Part shown: one piece after another, positions 56,963 through 64,000 of the stretch | Numbering within the stretch: the stretch's first letter is position 1 | Layout of the letters: each line of letters opens with the position of its first letter | DNA from: an uncultured Roseibium sp. | GTDB lineage: Bacteria; Pseudomonadota; Alphaproteobacteria; Rhizobiales; Stappiaceae | Reading direction: 5' to 3' | NCBI RefSeq assembly: GCF_963669205.1 | Contig: NZ_OY769915.1 | Location: forward strand, 1,028,001-1,092,000 | DNA: 64,000 bases | The notes under the pieces: generated by a model | The model's database searches: none | What the model was told of the DNA's origin: nothing | Seen by the model: only the letters and a program-made list of their open reading frames with translations | Position numbers and translations under genes: made by a program

Positions 56963-57991
56963 ATGAAAACGGTTTTTTCTGACCTTCAGCTCGCCCATGC
57001 GCCGCTTCAGGAAATATCCGATGGCGAATTGAAGCCGGCGGTTGAAATTCCGTCCAGGGCCGAGTTTGTCCTCAAGGCGGTGAAGGATCGCAAACTGGGC
57101 GAAATCATTGCGCCCGAAAGTTTTGCCATGCGGTGTCTCCATCGGGTGCACGCACCGCATTATGTGTCTTTCCTCGAAAATTTCTGGGGCAAGTGGACCG
57201 ACGCCGGACGGAGCAAGGAAGCCTTTCCTTTCGTGTGGCCCATTCGAAGCCTGCGCCAGGACGTGGAGATAGAACATATCGACGGGCTGCTCGGCCGCTA
57301 TTCGATGGACGCCGGGACGCCTCTGGGAGAACACACCTTCGCGGCCGCGCGCGCGTCGGCGGAGACATCCCTGACGGGGGCAAAGCTTCTCCTGGAAGGC
57401 GAAACTTCCGCGTTTGCGCTGTGCCGTCCGCCCGGACACCATGCAGGTTTCGACTTCTTCGGTGGCTACTGCTTTTTCAACAATGCGGCCGTCGCGGCGC
57501 AATACCTCCGGGACGGCGGCATGAACCGGATTGCCATCCTGGACGTCGACTATCATCACGGAAACGGCACGCAGGCGCTCTTTTATGACCGCCCGGATGT
57601 CCTGTTCCTGTCGATCCATGCGGACCCGAAGGTCGAATTTCCCTATTTTCTCGGTTTTGCCGACGAAACCGGTGAACACGCCGGAACAGGGTTCACCCGC
57701 AATTGGCCCCTGCCGCACGGAACGGACTGGGAGAGCTATGTTCCGGCACTGGAAGAGGCTTGCCGCTGGCTGCTGGTCTACAAGCCCGACGCCTTGATCG
57801 TTTCATTGGGGCTGGACTGTTTCGAGAAGGATCCGATCGCGGGATTCAGGTTCAAGAGTGACGACTACCTTCTGCTCGGCCAGCGCCTCGCCAAGGTGGG
57901 TGTGCCGACGCTGTTCATCCTGGAAGGCGGCTACGCTGTCGATGAGCTTGGAACGAATTGCGTGAATGTCCTGGAGGGTTACTCGGGCTAG
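56963..57991 (+). CDS. Histone deacetylase-like amidohydrolase (acetylpolyamine type)
   Basis: A 342-residue zinc amidohydrolase of the arginase/deacetylase fold. Conserved residues: the paired His in CRPPGHHAGFDFFGGYCFFN (about residues 150-170), the zinc Asp/His in ILDVDYHHGNGTQALF (about 188-203) and the second zinc Asp in SLGLDCFEKDPIAGF (about 272), plus a late catalytic Tyr in LEGGYAVDELG. Bacterial relatives such as AphA deacetylate acetylpolyamines. The L1 substrate insert (about 85-115) suits this branch, so a small acetylamine substrate is most likely. Confidence 0.9.
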   Translation: MKTVFSDLQLAHAPLQEISDGELKPAVEIPSRAEFVLKAVKDRKLGEIIAPESFAMRCLHRVHAPHYVSFLENFWGKWTDAGRSKEAFPFVWPIRSLRQDVEIEHIDGLLGRYSMDAGTPLGEHTFAAARASAETSLTGAKLLLEGETSAFALCRPPGHHAGFDFFGGYCFFNNAAVAAQYLRDGGMNRIAILDVDYHHGNGTQALFYDRPDVLFLSIHADPKVEFPYFLGFADETGEHAGTGFTRNWPLPHGTDWESYVPALEEACRWLLVYKPDALIVSLGLDCFEKDPIAGFRFKSDDYLLLGQRLAKVGVPTLFILEGGYAVDELGTNCVNVLEGYSG

Positions 57992-57996
57992 TCACC

Positions 57997-58050
57997 TGAA
58001 TCTGAAGTTCGGTTCATTTTGCAGCGGGCTTCGAACGAACTTCAAATTCA
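57997..58050. repeat. Inverted repeat between convergent genes
   Basis: tgaatctgaagttcg (57997-58011) and cgaacttcaaattca (58036-58050) are complementary at 14 of 15 positions with a 24-base loop, six bases after the amidohydrolase stop. Neither strand has a T tract directly after it, so it may be a bidirectional but inefficient terminator or an mRNA stabiliser. Confidence 0.7.
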
Positions 58051-58098
58051 CCGCACTAGGAGACGGCCTCATTCATGGGTCGGTACCCTCGTTCGGCA

Positions 58099-58731
58099 TC
58101 ACCGCGTTTCCCGGTCGGGCAGCAGGCCGAGTTGCGCGAGTTCCTCCGCGAGTGCGTCCGCCGTCCGGAAGTGATGGGCGGCCATTCCGACGCTGCGGGC
58201 CGCGTCGACATTTGCCGCTGAATCGTCGATGAAGAAGCAAGTCTCCGGCGCAAGTCCGTTGCGTTCGAACAGCACGTGGTAGATCCGCGGATCGGGTTTC
58301 AGAAGCCGTTCCTCCGCAGACACGACTATGTCGGTGAAGCTCGATTTGAGAAACGGAAACCGGTCCTGGGCCTCCGAGAATTTTTCGGACGAAAAATTGG
58401 TGATGGCGTAGAGCGGCGTGCCGCGGGACTTCAGATTGAGCAGCAGGCTTCGCACACCCGGCACCTCACCCGGAACCATTTCGTGCCAGCGATCGGAGTA
58501 GGCGGCAATCAGATCGGCCTTGTCAGGGTGCTCGGCTGACAGGGACTGAACGGCATCTTCCCAGGTGCGGCCAAGATCCTGCTGGAGGTTCCATTCCGGC
58601 GTGCAGACCGTGTCAAGAAAGCGCTTTCGCTCGGGCGCATCGGGAATGAGTTTTCTATAAAGGTGTTCAGGATTCCATTCGAGCAGCACATTACCTATAT
58701 CGAAGACAACCGTCGTGATAGAATTGTTCAT
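58099..58731 (-). CDS. HAD family hydrolase (HAD-IA type)
   Basis: A 210-residue haloacid-dehalogenase-superfamily phosphatase. Motif I is VVFDIGNVLLEW (about residues 9-20; the second acid position is Asn, as in the YihX/epoxide-hydrolase-N-terminal group), motif II ITNFSSEKF (about 110), motif III Lys in EERLLKPDPRIY (about 145) and motif IV FFIDDSAANVDAA (about 169). The Asn in place of the second Asp of DxD suits the YihX branch, which dephosphorylates alpha-glucose-1-phosphate; this is inferred. It is divergent from the PhnD-like gene. Confidence 0.85.
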   Translation of the reverse strand: MNNSITTVVFDIGNVLLEWNPEHLYRKLIPDAPERKRFLDTVCTPEWNLQQDLGRTWEDAVQSLSAEHPDKADLIAAYSDRWHEMVPGEVPGVRSLLLNLKSRGTPLYAITNFSSEKFSEAQDRFPFLKSSFTDIVVSAEERLLKPDPRIYHVLFERNGLAPETCFFIDDSAANVDAARSVGMAAHHFRTADALAEELAQLGLLPDRETR

Positions 58732-58814
58732 AATTCGATCCAATTTGATGCTGGTCGGGTGATCGACCATACCGGGAATTTTTCGCAACTTACTCAAAGG
58801 TTTATGACAGGACT

Positions 58815-59750
58815 GTGGCCTTGCTGACCAGGTTTGTGAAATTTGTTGCAGTGATTCTTTGCACCTTTGCCTGGGTAAAGGCCGCGCAGGCTGAAGCATC
58901 CGAGGCGATGCCCGATCGTCTCCGCCTCGGAGTTGTCGTCGCTGCAGATGAGACCGCGCGTGATCGCGTGGAACCCTTTCGGCTCGCCATGGAAGAGATC
59001 GTTGATCTGCCGGTTGACCTGTTTCTGCTTGATACGCTCGGAGAAGCGATCGAAAGCATCGTGGCCGGAAAAATCGACTATGTCCGTCTGTCACCGTCCG
59101 CATACGCGGCGGCACACAGGATCTGCGGCTGCGTCGAGCCGCTCGTGACCGCCGGCCCCGACGACTTTCCGGCCCGGTTCTATGCAATCCTGGTCAGCAA
59201 ACGCGGGGATGAGAACACGTCGCTTGAAGACCTCAAGGGCACGCGTCTCGCTGTCGGAAACAAGCATGCCGTGGCCGCGTACCGCGTGCCCCTGGCCAAC
59301 CTGGCTGCGGACGGGGTCAACGCCCGGGCGCATTTCCAGACACTGGTCGAGGTTCAGAACCCGCTCGACGGCTTGAGAGCGATCCTGGACGGACGGGTCC
59401 AGGCGTCGCTCGCATGGTCGAGCCTGGCCGGAGAGGCCAAAAACGGGTTCACGGCCGGAACGTTGAACGACTACTACGTGTCTGGCGCAAAGGGGTTCAA
59501 CGATCTTGAAATCGTCTGGCGGTCGCCCCCCATTCCCTATTCGGCACATGTGGTGGCCAAGAACCTGCCTGATGCGCTCAAGCGCCGCCTCCGCGCCGGC
59601 CTGATGGATCTGCGCCGCGAAGCGCCCGATGCGTATCTCGCCATCGAACCGGATCTGCCGGGCGGATTCGAGCCCGTCGTGCACGCCGACTACAGACCGG
59701 TTTTGAGAACATATGAAGACGACTTCGCCAAGGTCCTCGCGCGCGATTGA
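58815..59750 (+). CDS. Orphan PhnD-like periplasmic substrate-binding protein
   Basis: A 311-residue exported protein with a Sec signal peptide (hydrophobic core about residues 8-20, likely cleavage AQA-EA). The mature part resembles the PhnD/SsuA type-2 binding fold: LRLGVVVAADETARDRVEPF, an EAIESIVAGKIDYVRLSPSA loop with the characteristic Ser-Pro-Ser-Ala-Tyr, and VGNKHAVAAYRVPLANLAA. No ABC ATPase or permease gene is adjacent. The substrate could be phosphonate, phosphite or another oxyanion. The start is either GTG at 58815 or, with better spacing from AGGA, TTG at 58821. Confidence 0.8.
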   Translation: MALLTRFVKFVAVILCTFAWVKAAQAEASEAMPDRLRLGVVVAADETARDRVEPFRLAMEEIVDLPVDLFLLDTLGEAIESIVAGKIDYVRLSPSAYAAAHRICGCVEPLVTAGPDDFPARFYAILVSKRGDENTSLEDLKGTRLAVGNKHAVAAYRVPLANLAADGVNARAHFQTLVEVQNPLDGLRAILDGRVQASLAWSSLAGEAKNGFTAGTLNDYYVSGAKGFNDLEIVWRSPPIPYSAHVVAKNLPDALKRRLRAGLMDLRREAPDAYLAIEPDLPGGFEPVVHADYRPVLRTYEDDFAKVLARD

Positions 59751-59776
59751 CGGTGCGCACCGCCAAAGTCACATAG

Positions 59777-60940
59777 TCACATCAGCACCTCGGTATGCCT
59801 GCGGATCATTTCTTCCTCGTCCGTCGGAATGACCAGCACGCTGGTGCGCGAGGCGTCGGTACTGATGTCGATCTTGTTTTCGTCATTCCTGCTTTCATCG
59901 ATCTCCATTCCGAGCCAGTCCTGACCGGCGCACACGCGCGAGCGGATATTCGCCGCGTTCTCACCAATGCCACCGGTGAAGACAAATGTGTCGAGACCGC
60001 TCAGAACCGCGGACATGGCACCGAGTTCCCGCCTGATGCGAAAGACGAAATAGTCGATCGCTTCCTTGGCGCGGGGATCGCTGCTCTGCGACAGCGTACG
60101 CATGTCCTGGCTGAACCCGGACAGGCCCTTGAGGCCGGAATCCTTGTAAAGCAGATCCGACACCTCGTCCGCCGACATGCCCTTGCTTGTCAGGAGATAC
60201 AGCACGACACCGGGATCAAGCTGTCCGCACCGGGTTCCCATCGGCAGCCCGTCGAGAGCGGTGAAGCCCATCGTTGAGCCGACACTCTGCCCGTTCCGGA
60301 TTGCGCACATGGACGCGCCGTTGCCGAGATGGGCGACAATAACCCTGCCGCCGTATGCGTCCGGGTGGTTTCGTTTCAGATAGTCGCAGATATACTCATA
60401 GGACATGCCATGGAATCCGTAACGCCTGACACCTTCCTCGTAAAAGGAGCGCGGCAGGGCGAACGTGTCATTGACCCACGGATGTTTGCGATGGAACGCG
60501 GTATCGAAACAGGCGACCTGCGCTGCCTCCGGAAACGCATCCTGCGCGGCCAGAATACCGGCGATGTTGTGTGGTTGATGCAGGGGAGCGAGAGGCTCTA
60601 GCGCCTTGAGCTTCTCCAGTATGGCCGCATCGATGCGCACCGGTTGCACATAGTCGGTTCCCCCGTGCACGACCCGGTGCCCGACCGCATCGACGTGCCG
60701 TCCCTTCAGCGCGGCTTCCAGGATCGGCAGAAGGGCGATGAGAACATCGTGGTGGTTGCGTCCGTCATGTTCGGTAAGGTCGCGGTCGATGGTGAGCGAA
60801 GCGGCGTGCGAGGTGAGACTGAGATGCGGGGATGCTCCGAGCCCGGACACCTGGCCGGACAGTTCCGTTTGCATTCCGTTGTACAAGGTGAACTTGATGG
60901 ACGAGGACCCTGAATTCAGAACGAGGATGACCGGGGCCAT
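59777..60940 (-). CDS. ackA: Acetate kinase
   Basis: A 387-residue acetokinase-family enzyme that interconverts acetate and acetyl phosphate with ATP/ADP. Phosphate-1 motif is LNSGSSSIKFTLY (about residues 8-20), followed by AVGHRVVHGGTDY (about 86), FDTAFHRKHPWV (about 143, catalytic Asp), RRYGFHGMSYEYI (about 170), AHLGNGASMCAIRNGQSV and VFTGGIGENAANIR near the C-terminus. The ATG at 60940 begins MAPVILVLNSGSSS. It is 2 bp downstream of the phosphotransacetylase fusion gene, forming a two-gene acetate module. Confidence 0.94.
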   Translation of the reverse strand: MAPVILVLNSGSSSIKFTLYNGMQTELSGQVSGLGASPHLSLTSHAASLTIDRDLTEHDGRNHHDVLIALLPILEAALKGRHVDAVGHRVVHGGTDYVQPVRIDAAILEKLKALEPLAPLHQPHNIAGILAAQDAFPEAAQVACFDTAFHRKHPWVNDTFALPRSFYEEGVRRYGFHGMSYEYICDYLKRNHPDAYGGRVIVAHLGNGASMCAIRNGQSVGSTMGFTALDGLPMGTRCGQLDPGVVLYLLTSKGMSADEVSDLLYKDSGLKGLSGFSQDMRTLSQSSDPRAKEAIDYFVFRIRRELGAMSAVLSGLDTFVFTGGIGENAANIRSRVCAGQDWLGMEIDESRNDENKIDISTDASRTSVLVIPTDEEEMIRRHTEVLM

Positions 60941-60942
60941 GT

Positions 60943-62355
60943 TCACTCGGCCTCGCGGTCCAGGATCCCGGCGGGGCTCCCGGTAGTCTGCCAGTGCGTA
61001 TAGAGCATTGCCAGTGCGCACGAGGCCAGACGCGCCCGGCCATCATCGGCGCGGCTGGTCAGCATCACGGGCACCTTGGCGCCGATGACGAGGCCGGCGG
61101 CCTCCGCATGGGCGATGAATGTCAACTCTTTGGCGAGCATGTTTCCTGCTTCGAGATTGGGAACGATCAGCACTTCCGCGTGACCCGCGACCAGCGACGT
61201 GATGCCCTTGGTCCGGGCCGCCTGCACATCGATGGCGTTGTCCATGGCAAGCGGCCCGTCCACGATCGCACCCGTGATCTGGCCTCGCTCGGCCATTTTC
61301 GAAAGCACCGCTGCATCAAGGCTGGACGGTATGGCGGGATTGACCGTCTCGATGGCCGACAGAATGCCGACGCGCGGCGTTTCGAGGCCGATCGAAATCG
61401 CCGCGTCGATCGCGTTCTGGGTGATGTCCACCTTGGTGTTGAGGTCCGGCGTGATGTTGATTGCGGCGTCGGAGATGAGGACCGGTGTTTTCCGGCCCGG
61501 GATGTCCATTGCGAACACGTGGCTGATCCGGCGTTTCGTGCGAAGTCCGCCGTCACGTTTCACGACGTGATGAAGCAGGTGGTCTGTGTGCAGATGACCT
61601 TTCATCACTGCCTTGACCTTGCCTTCGTGCACCAGTGCGACCGCGCGGCCCGCGGCCTCCATCTCGTCTTCGATATCGATCAGCTGGAAGGCGCTGATAT
61701 CTTCGTCGAGTTCCTTCGCGGCGTGTTCAATCCTGTCCTTTGCTCCGATCAGGATCGGGTGGATCAGGCCTTCGCGCGCGGCCATCAGCGCACCTTCCAG
61801 CGAGTTGGGATCATCAGGTGCAGCCACGGCCGTCGGCAGCGCCGGCAGCGTCTTGGCAAGCTCGATCATCTTGTTGAAATGACGATGCCGCTGGACAAGC
61901 AGGGCGGGGATGTTGCTTGCATCGAACTCGATGGTTTCGCCTGGTGCCCTGACTTCTGCAACGCCTTCCACCAGCCGGGCACCGTCGCCGCGCGTCACGG
62001 TCAGGTCGAAAACGATGATTTTCTCCGGCCGCTTTTCCTTTGCCGTCACTTTCACGTGCAGCTGGTCACCGACGGCGGCACCTTCGAGAAAGCGGAAGGA
62101 CTGCGACTTGTAGATGGTTCCGGGCCCCGGCAGGATATTGCCCAGAACTGCGGATGCCAGACAACCGACCCACATCGCGGGCGCGACGGGTTTGTCGACG
62201 ATACCGTCTCCGGTCCAGTCGGTATCGGGCAGGTGGATCGGGTTATGGTTTCCCGAGGCGTGCGCAAACACCAGCAGGTCGTTGCTGGAACACTCCCGCA
62301 CGATTTCCGCGGAGTCACCCACTTTTATCTGTTCGAAGGTCTTGTTTGTCGGCAT
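60943..62355 (-). CDS. MaoC-like hydratase/phosphate acetyltransferase fusion protein
   Basis: A 470-residue fusion. The N-terminal hot-dog domain (about residues 1-130) resembles MaoC/R-specific enoyl-CoA hydratase: VFAHASGNHNPIHLPD holds the catalytic Asp/His pair. The C-terminal domain (about 150-465) is a phosphotransacetylase/phosphotransbutyrylase: GLIHPILIGAKDRIE, MKGHLHTDHLLH, DGPLAMDNAIDVQAARTKG and VPNLEAGNMLAKELTF. Such fusions are widespread in alphaproteobacteria. The ATG at 62355 is the only suitable start. Together with acetate kinase it links acyl-CoA to acyl phosphate; acetyl specificity is not certain. Confidence 0.9.
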   Translation of the reverse strand: MPTNKTFEQIKVGDSAEIVRECSSNDLLVFAHASGNHNPIHLPDTDWTGDGIVDKPVAPAMWVGCLASAVLGNILPGPGTIYKSQSFRFLEGAAVGDQLHVKVTAKEKRPEKIIVFDLTVTRGDGARLVEGVAEVRAPGETIEFDASNIPALLVQRHRHFNKMIELAKTLPALPTAVAAPDDPNSLEGALMAAREGLIHPILIGAKDRIEHAAKELDEDISAFQLIDIEDEMEAAGRAVALVHEGKVKAVMKGHLHTDHLLHHVVKRDGGLRTKRRISHVFAMDIPGRKTPVLISDAAINITPDLNTKVDITQNAIDAAISIGLETPRVGILSAIETVNPAIPSSLDAAVLSKMAERGQITGAIVDGPLAMDNAIDVQAARTKGITSLVAGHAEVLIVPNLEAGNMLAKELTFIAHAEAAGLVIGAKVPVMLTSRADDGRARLASCALAMLYTHWQTTGSPAGILDREAE

Positions 62356-62473
62356 CGGTCGTCTCACCCAGTCTCTACAGCGAATATTGCAGCGCAACAT
62401 TCTGTAGCGAGATTAACCGGATTGTACGACGATACAAATACGCAAGTTTCGGTATCGGTGGAGAATGATCAGC

Positions 62474-63088
62474 TCAGCAATTGGTGCAGGTCACGGTTCC
62501 CGTGATTCGCGGCGAAAGATAATAGGTATCGCTGAGGTCGAGCGCCGACGGGCTCCAATTGAAAATCCCCGTGAACAGACTGGTGAAGCTCGGTGTGTAG
62601 GTCAGGTTCGTCTGGCCGACAACGATGGAGGAGTTGGGAACGGCGACCGTTCCCGGAAGCGTGATCGGTGGTGCGCCTCCCGCGGACCAGGGCTGCGTGC
62701 CGGACGAATCCCGGCTCCAGTCGACTGTGGCATCGCCGTCTTCATCGAACGTGATGCTGGCCACGATCACCTGGAGATTGTCGGCGGGGTAGGGATCCAG
62801 GATCTTTTCACCAATCACCAGGAGAGAATCCAGGTCACCGGTGGAGACCCCCTCTTCCTGTGCGATCAAGTCGGCGATGGAGTTCGCGATGCGGCTGACT
62901 TTCCGGTCCTGGTTTAGTGCCTCTGCCAGTTCGGTCATGCCGATCAGGAGCAGGAACATGAAAGGCAGGATCATGGCGAACTCTACCGCTGAAACGGCGC
63001 GTTCATCCTTGCACAGCCTTTTCGTGACGTCCGACGCGGTTTGCTTCGTGTCAATGAAGCTTTTTCTGACATCATTCCCAGGGTTCAT
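62474..63088 (-). CDS. TadE/TadG-like pilus assembly protein
   Basis: A 204-residue pseudopilin-like protein. A charged N-terminal cytoplasmic part (about residues 1-32) precedes a pilin-type segment SAVEFAMILPFMFLLLIG with the conserved Glu (about 34-50), then a periplasmic domain ending in a CTNC pair. TadE/G proteins are minor components of the Flp pilus system. The start at 63088 overlaps the end of the upstream gene by 17 bp, which implies coupling. Second of the visible Tad genes on the minus strand. Confidence 0.85.
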   Translation of the reverse strand: MNPGNDVRKSFIDTKQTASDVTKRLCKDERAVSAVEFAMILPFMFLLLIGMTELAEALNQDRKVSRIANSIADLIAQEEGVSTGDLDSLLVIGEKILDPYPADNLQVIVASITFDEDGDATVDWSRDSSGTQPWSAGGAPPITLPGTVAVPNSSIVVGQTNLTYTPSFTSLFTGIFNWSPSALDLSDTYYLSPRITGTVTCTNC

Positions 63089-63629
63089 TGCGGAATACCA
63101 AGGTTGAGGTGAGATAACGTTCTGTACCATTGTCATCCAGCGCAAGGTTCAGCGCCGAAGTCATCATCGGCCACTTGTAGATCACCTTGACAATGACGAT
63201 GTTCCCGGCGCCGCCGATATTGTACGTAAGGTCATCATCATCCTTCAGGTTACCGTCAGCGTCATAAAGACTGTCGGTCGATCCCGCATCGGCGAAATTT
63301 CCCACGCTGTCGACTTCAACGACGATGCGGTCGGCATCGCACATGAAAGAGGGCATGAAATCGCAGATCTGCGTTTTGAACTGATCAGCCGAAAGGCCGG
63401 CGGTCTGCGCCTGGCCGGTTCTGATCAGGCGGGCGGCGCTGATGACCGAGTTGTCCACCATACGGTTCACGAACATCGAGACACCGACTTCGATGATGCC
63501 GAAGACAATGATGAAGAATGGCAGGGCCACCATCGAAAACTCGACGGCGGTCACACCGTCCCGGTCTTTCGCGAAAGACTTGATCTTTCTCCTGCCGGGG
63601 AAGCGCGTGTGTTTTAGTCTGCCAATCAT
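63072..63629 (-). CDS. TadE-like pilus assembly protein
   Basis: A 185-residue paralogue of the next gene's product. A basic N-terminus (RRKIKSFAKDRDG) leads into TAVEFSMVALPFFIIVFGII (about residues 27-46), a TadE-type membrane segment with conserved Glu. The periplasmic region contains two cysteines (ICDFMPSFMCDAD, about 88-99) and a C-terminal KVIYKWPMMTS block typical of TadE. It would sit in the inner membrane and help Flp pilus assembly. Confidence 0.88.
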   Translation of the reverse strand: MIGRLKHTRFPGRRKIKSFAKDRDGVTAVEFSMVALPFFIIVFGIIEVGVSMFVNRMVDNSVISAARLIRTGQAQTAGLSADQFKTQICDFMPSFMCDADRIVVEVDSVGNFADAGSTDSLYDADGNLKDDDDLTYNIGGAGNIVIVKVIYKWPMMTSALNLALDDNGTERYLTSTLVFRNEPWE

Positions 63630-63652
63630 CGTTCTCTCACGTTTCTGGGCGG

Positions 63653-64000
63653 TTACTCGACGCCCGCAGCCTCGGCCGCCAACGAGTTTCTGTTGGTGGC
63701 CTGTTCAGCAACGTTCTTGAAACTTTCCAAACCATCACCGAGGCGAAGCGTCGGCTCGCAGTTCGGGCTGCAGGAAAGGGATGTGCGCATGGACTTGCGA
63801 TAAACGGCAACCACATCTTCGTCCGAAGCGCGCACTGTTATGACTTCATCGACGATCGGTTTGCTGTTGGCGTCCAGAATGACCAGGTTGGTCGAACCGT
63901 AGCTCTTGCCTGTGACGACGACGGTATTGTCGTCAAACAGAGATACGTCCGCTATGAACGGGTTGCCGACGATCACGGCAGACGCGCCATCTTCAATCCG
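63653..64000 (-). CDS. Pilus assembly protein N-terminal domain protein (CpaC-N-like), partial
   Basis: The frame is open through the right edge, so the N-terminus is missing; 115 residues are visible. They begin RIEDGASAVIVGNPFIADVS and contain TGKSYGSTNLVILDANSKPI, the conserved core of the pilus-secretin N-terminal domain (PF13629) found at the start of CpaC. A C-terminal tail with two cysteines (SLSCSPNCEP) follows, and there is no secretin domain afterwards. Stand-alone versions next to TadE genes are known in alphaproteobacteria. First of the visible Tad genes in transcription order. Confidence 0.85.
   Translation of the reverse strand, partial: RIEDGASAVIVGNPFIADVSLFDDNTVVVTGKSYGSTNLVILDANSKPIVDEVITVRASDEDVVAVYRKSMRTSLSCSPNCEPTLRLGDGLESFKNVAEQATNRNSLAAEAAGVE

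Noticed and set aside
60994..62505. 503-codon + strand open frame opposite the phosphotransacetylase fusion
   Set aside because: No motifs, and the minus-strand protein is clearly conserved.

Overview
The window reads as a GC-rich chromosomal segment of an alphaproteobacterium, most likely a marine Hyphomicrobiales member of the Roseibium/Labrenzia/Stappia type. This is inference from gene content (PutR-PutA, YtoQ, DUF1194, stand-alone Tad pilus modules, a MaoC-phosphotransacetylase fusion, the URC4 family) and from intergenic palindromic repeats; no rRNA or tRNA is present to confirm it. Coding density is high. I see no prophage, CRISPR array or tRNA.

Layout. 1-6.8 kb: a patatin-like lipase cut by the left edge, an M42 aminopeptidase, a NIPSNAP protein, an unrecognised protein, an esterase, an MFS exporter, a TPR-methyltransferase and a very divergent cold-shock-domain protein. 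7-11.3 kb: YtoQ, a HAMP adenylate/guanylate cyclase, an NAD-dependent epimerase and a SpoU RNA methyltransferase. 11.3-16.5 kb: a TetR regulator divergent from an RND efflux pair, with clear palindromic operators between them. 16.5-21.9 kb: an rRNA-type methyltransferase, a large chemoreceptor, an SDR, and a bacterioferritin-associated ferredoxin/bacterioferritin pair. 21.9-25.5 kb: a YnjBCD-type ABC importer. 25.6-29.4 kb: an Lrp-type regulator divergent from putA. 29.4-31.3 kb: a complete IS5-family element followed by 0.76 kb of palindromic intergenic repeats. 31.3-36.3 kb: HrpB helicase, methylglyoxal synthase-glucokinase, and a DUF1194 secreted protein.

36.9-53.7 kb is the most coherent system: a nucleoside uptake and catabolism locus on the + strand. 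A SorC-type regulator is followed by two tandem BMP-family binding proteins, an RbsA-type ATPase, two permeases, cytidine deaminase, purine nucleoside phosphorylase, DeoC, DeoA, DeoB, adenosine deaminase, a URC4-family protein, a DUF2306 membrane protein, uracil phosphoribosyltransferase and ribokinase. Together these would import nucleosides, split them, send (deoxy)ribose-phosphate to central metabolism, and either salvage or degrade the bases. URC4 beside Upp and ribokinase suggests a URC-type uracil degradation route.

53.8-64 kb: a retropepsin-like protease, a phosphohexomutase with aldose 1-epimerase, an acetylpolyamine amidohydrolase/HDAC-like enzyme, a HAD hydrolase divergent from an orphan PhnD-like binding protein, acetate kinase with a MaoC-phosphotransacetylase fusion, and the start of a Tad pilus cluster (two TadE/G pseudopilins and a CpaC-N-like domain protein cut by the right edge).

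The most noteworthy anomalies are a bacterioferritin with all six ferroxidase ligands but Arg in place of haem ligand Met52, a cold-shock protein that has lost its RNA-binding aromatics, the URC4-Upp-ribokinase block, and tandem terminator-like hairpins ahead of the nucleoside regulator. I did not find an obviously unprecedented system.
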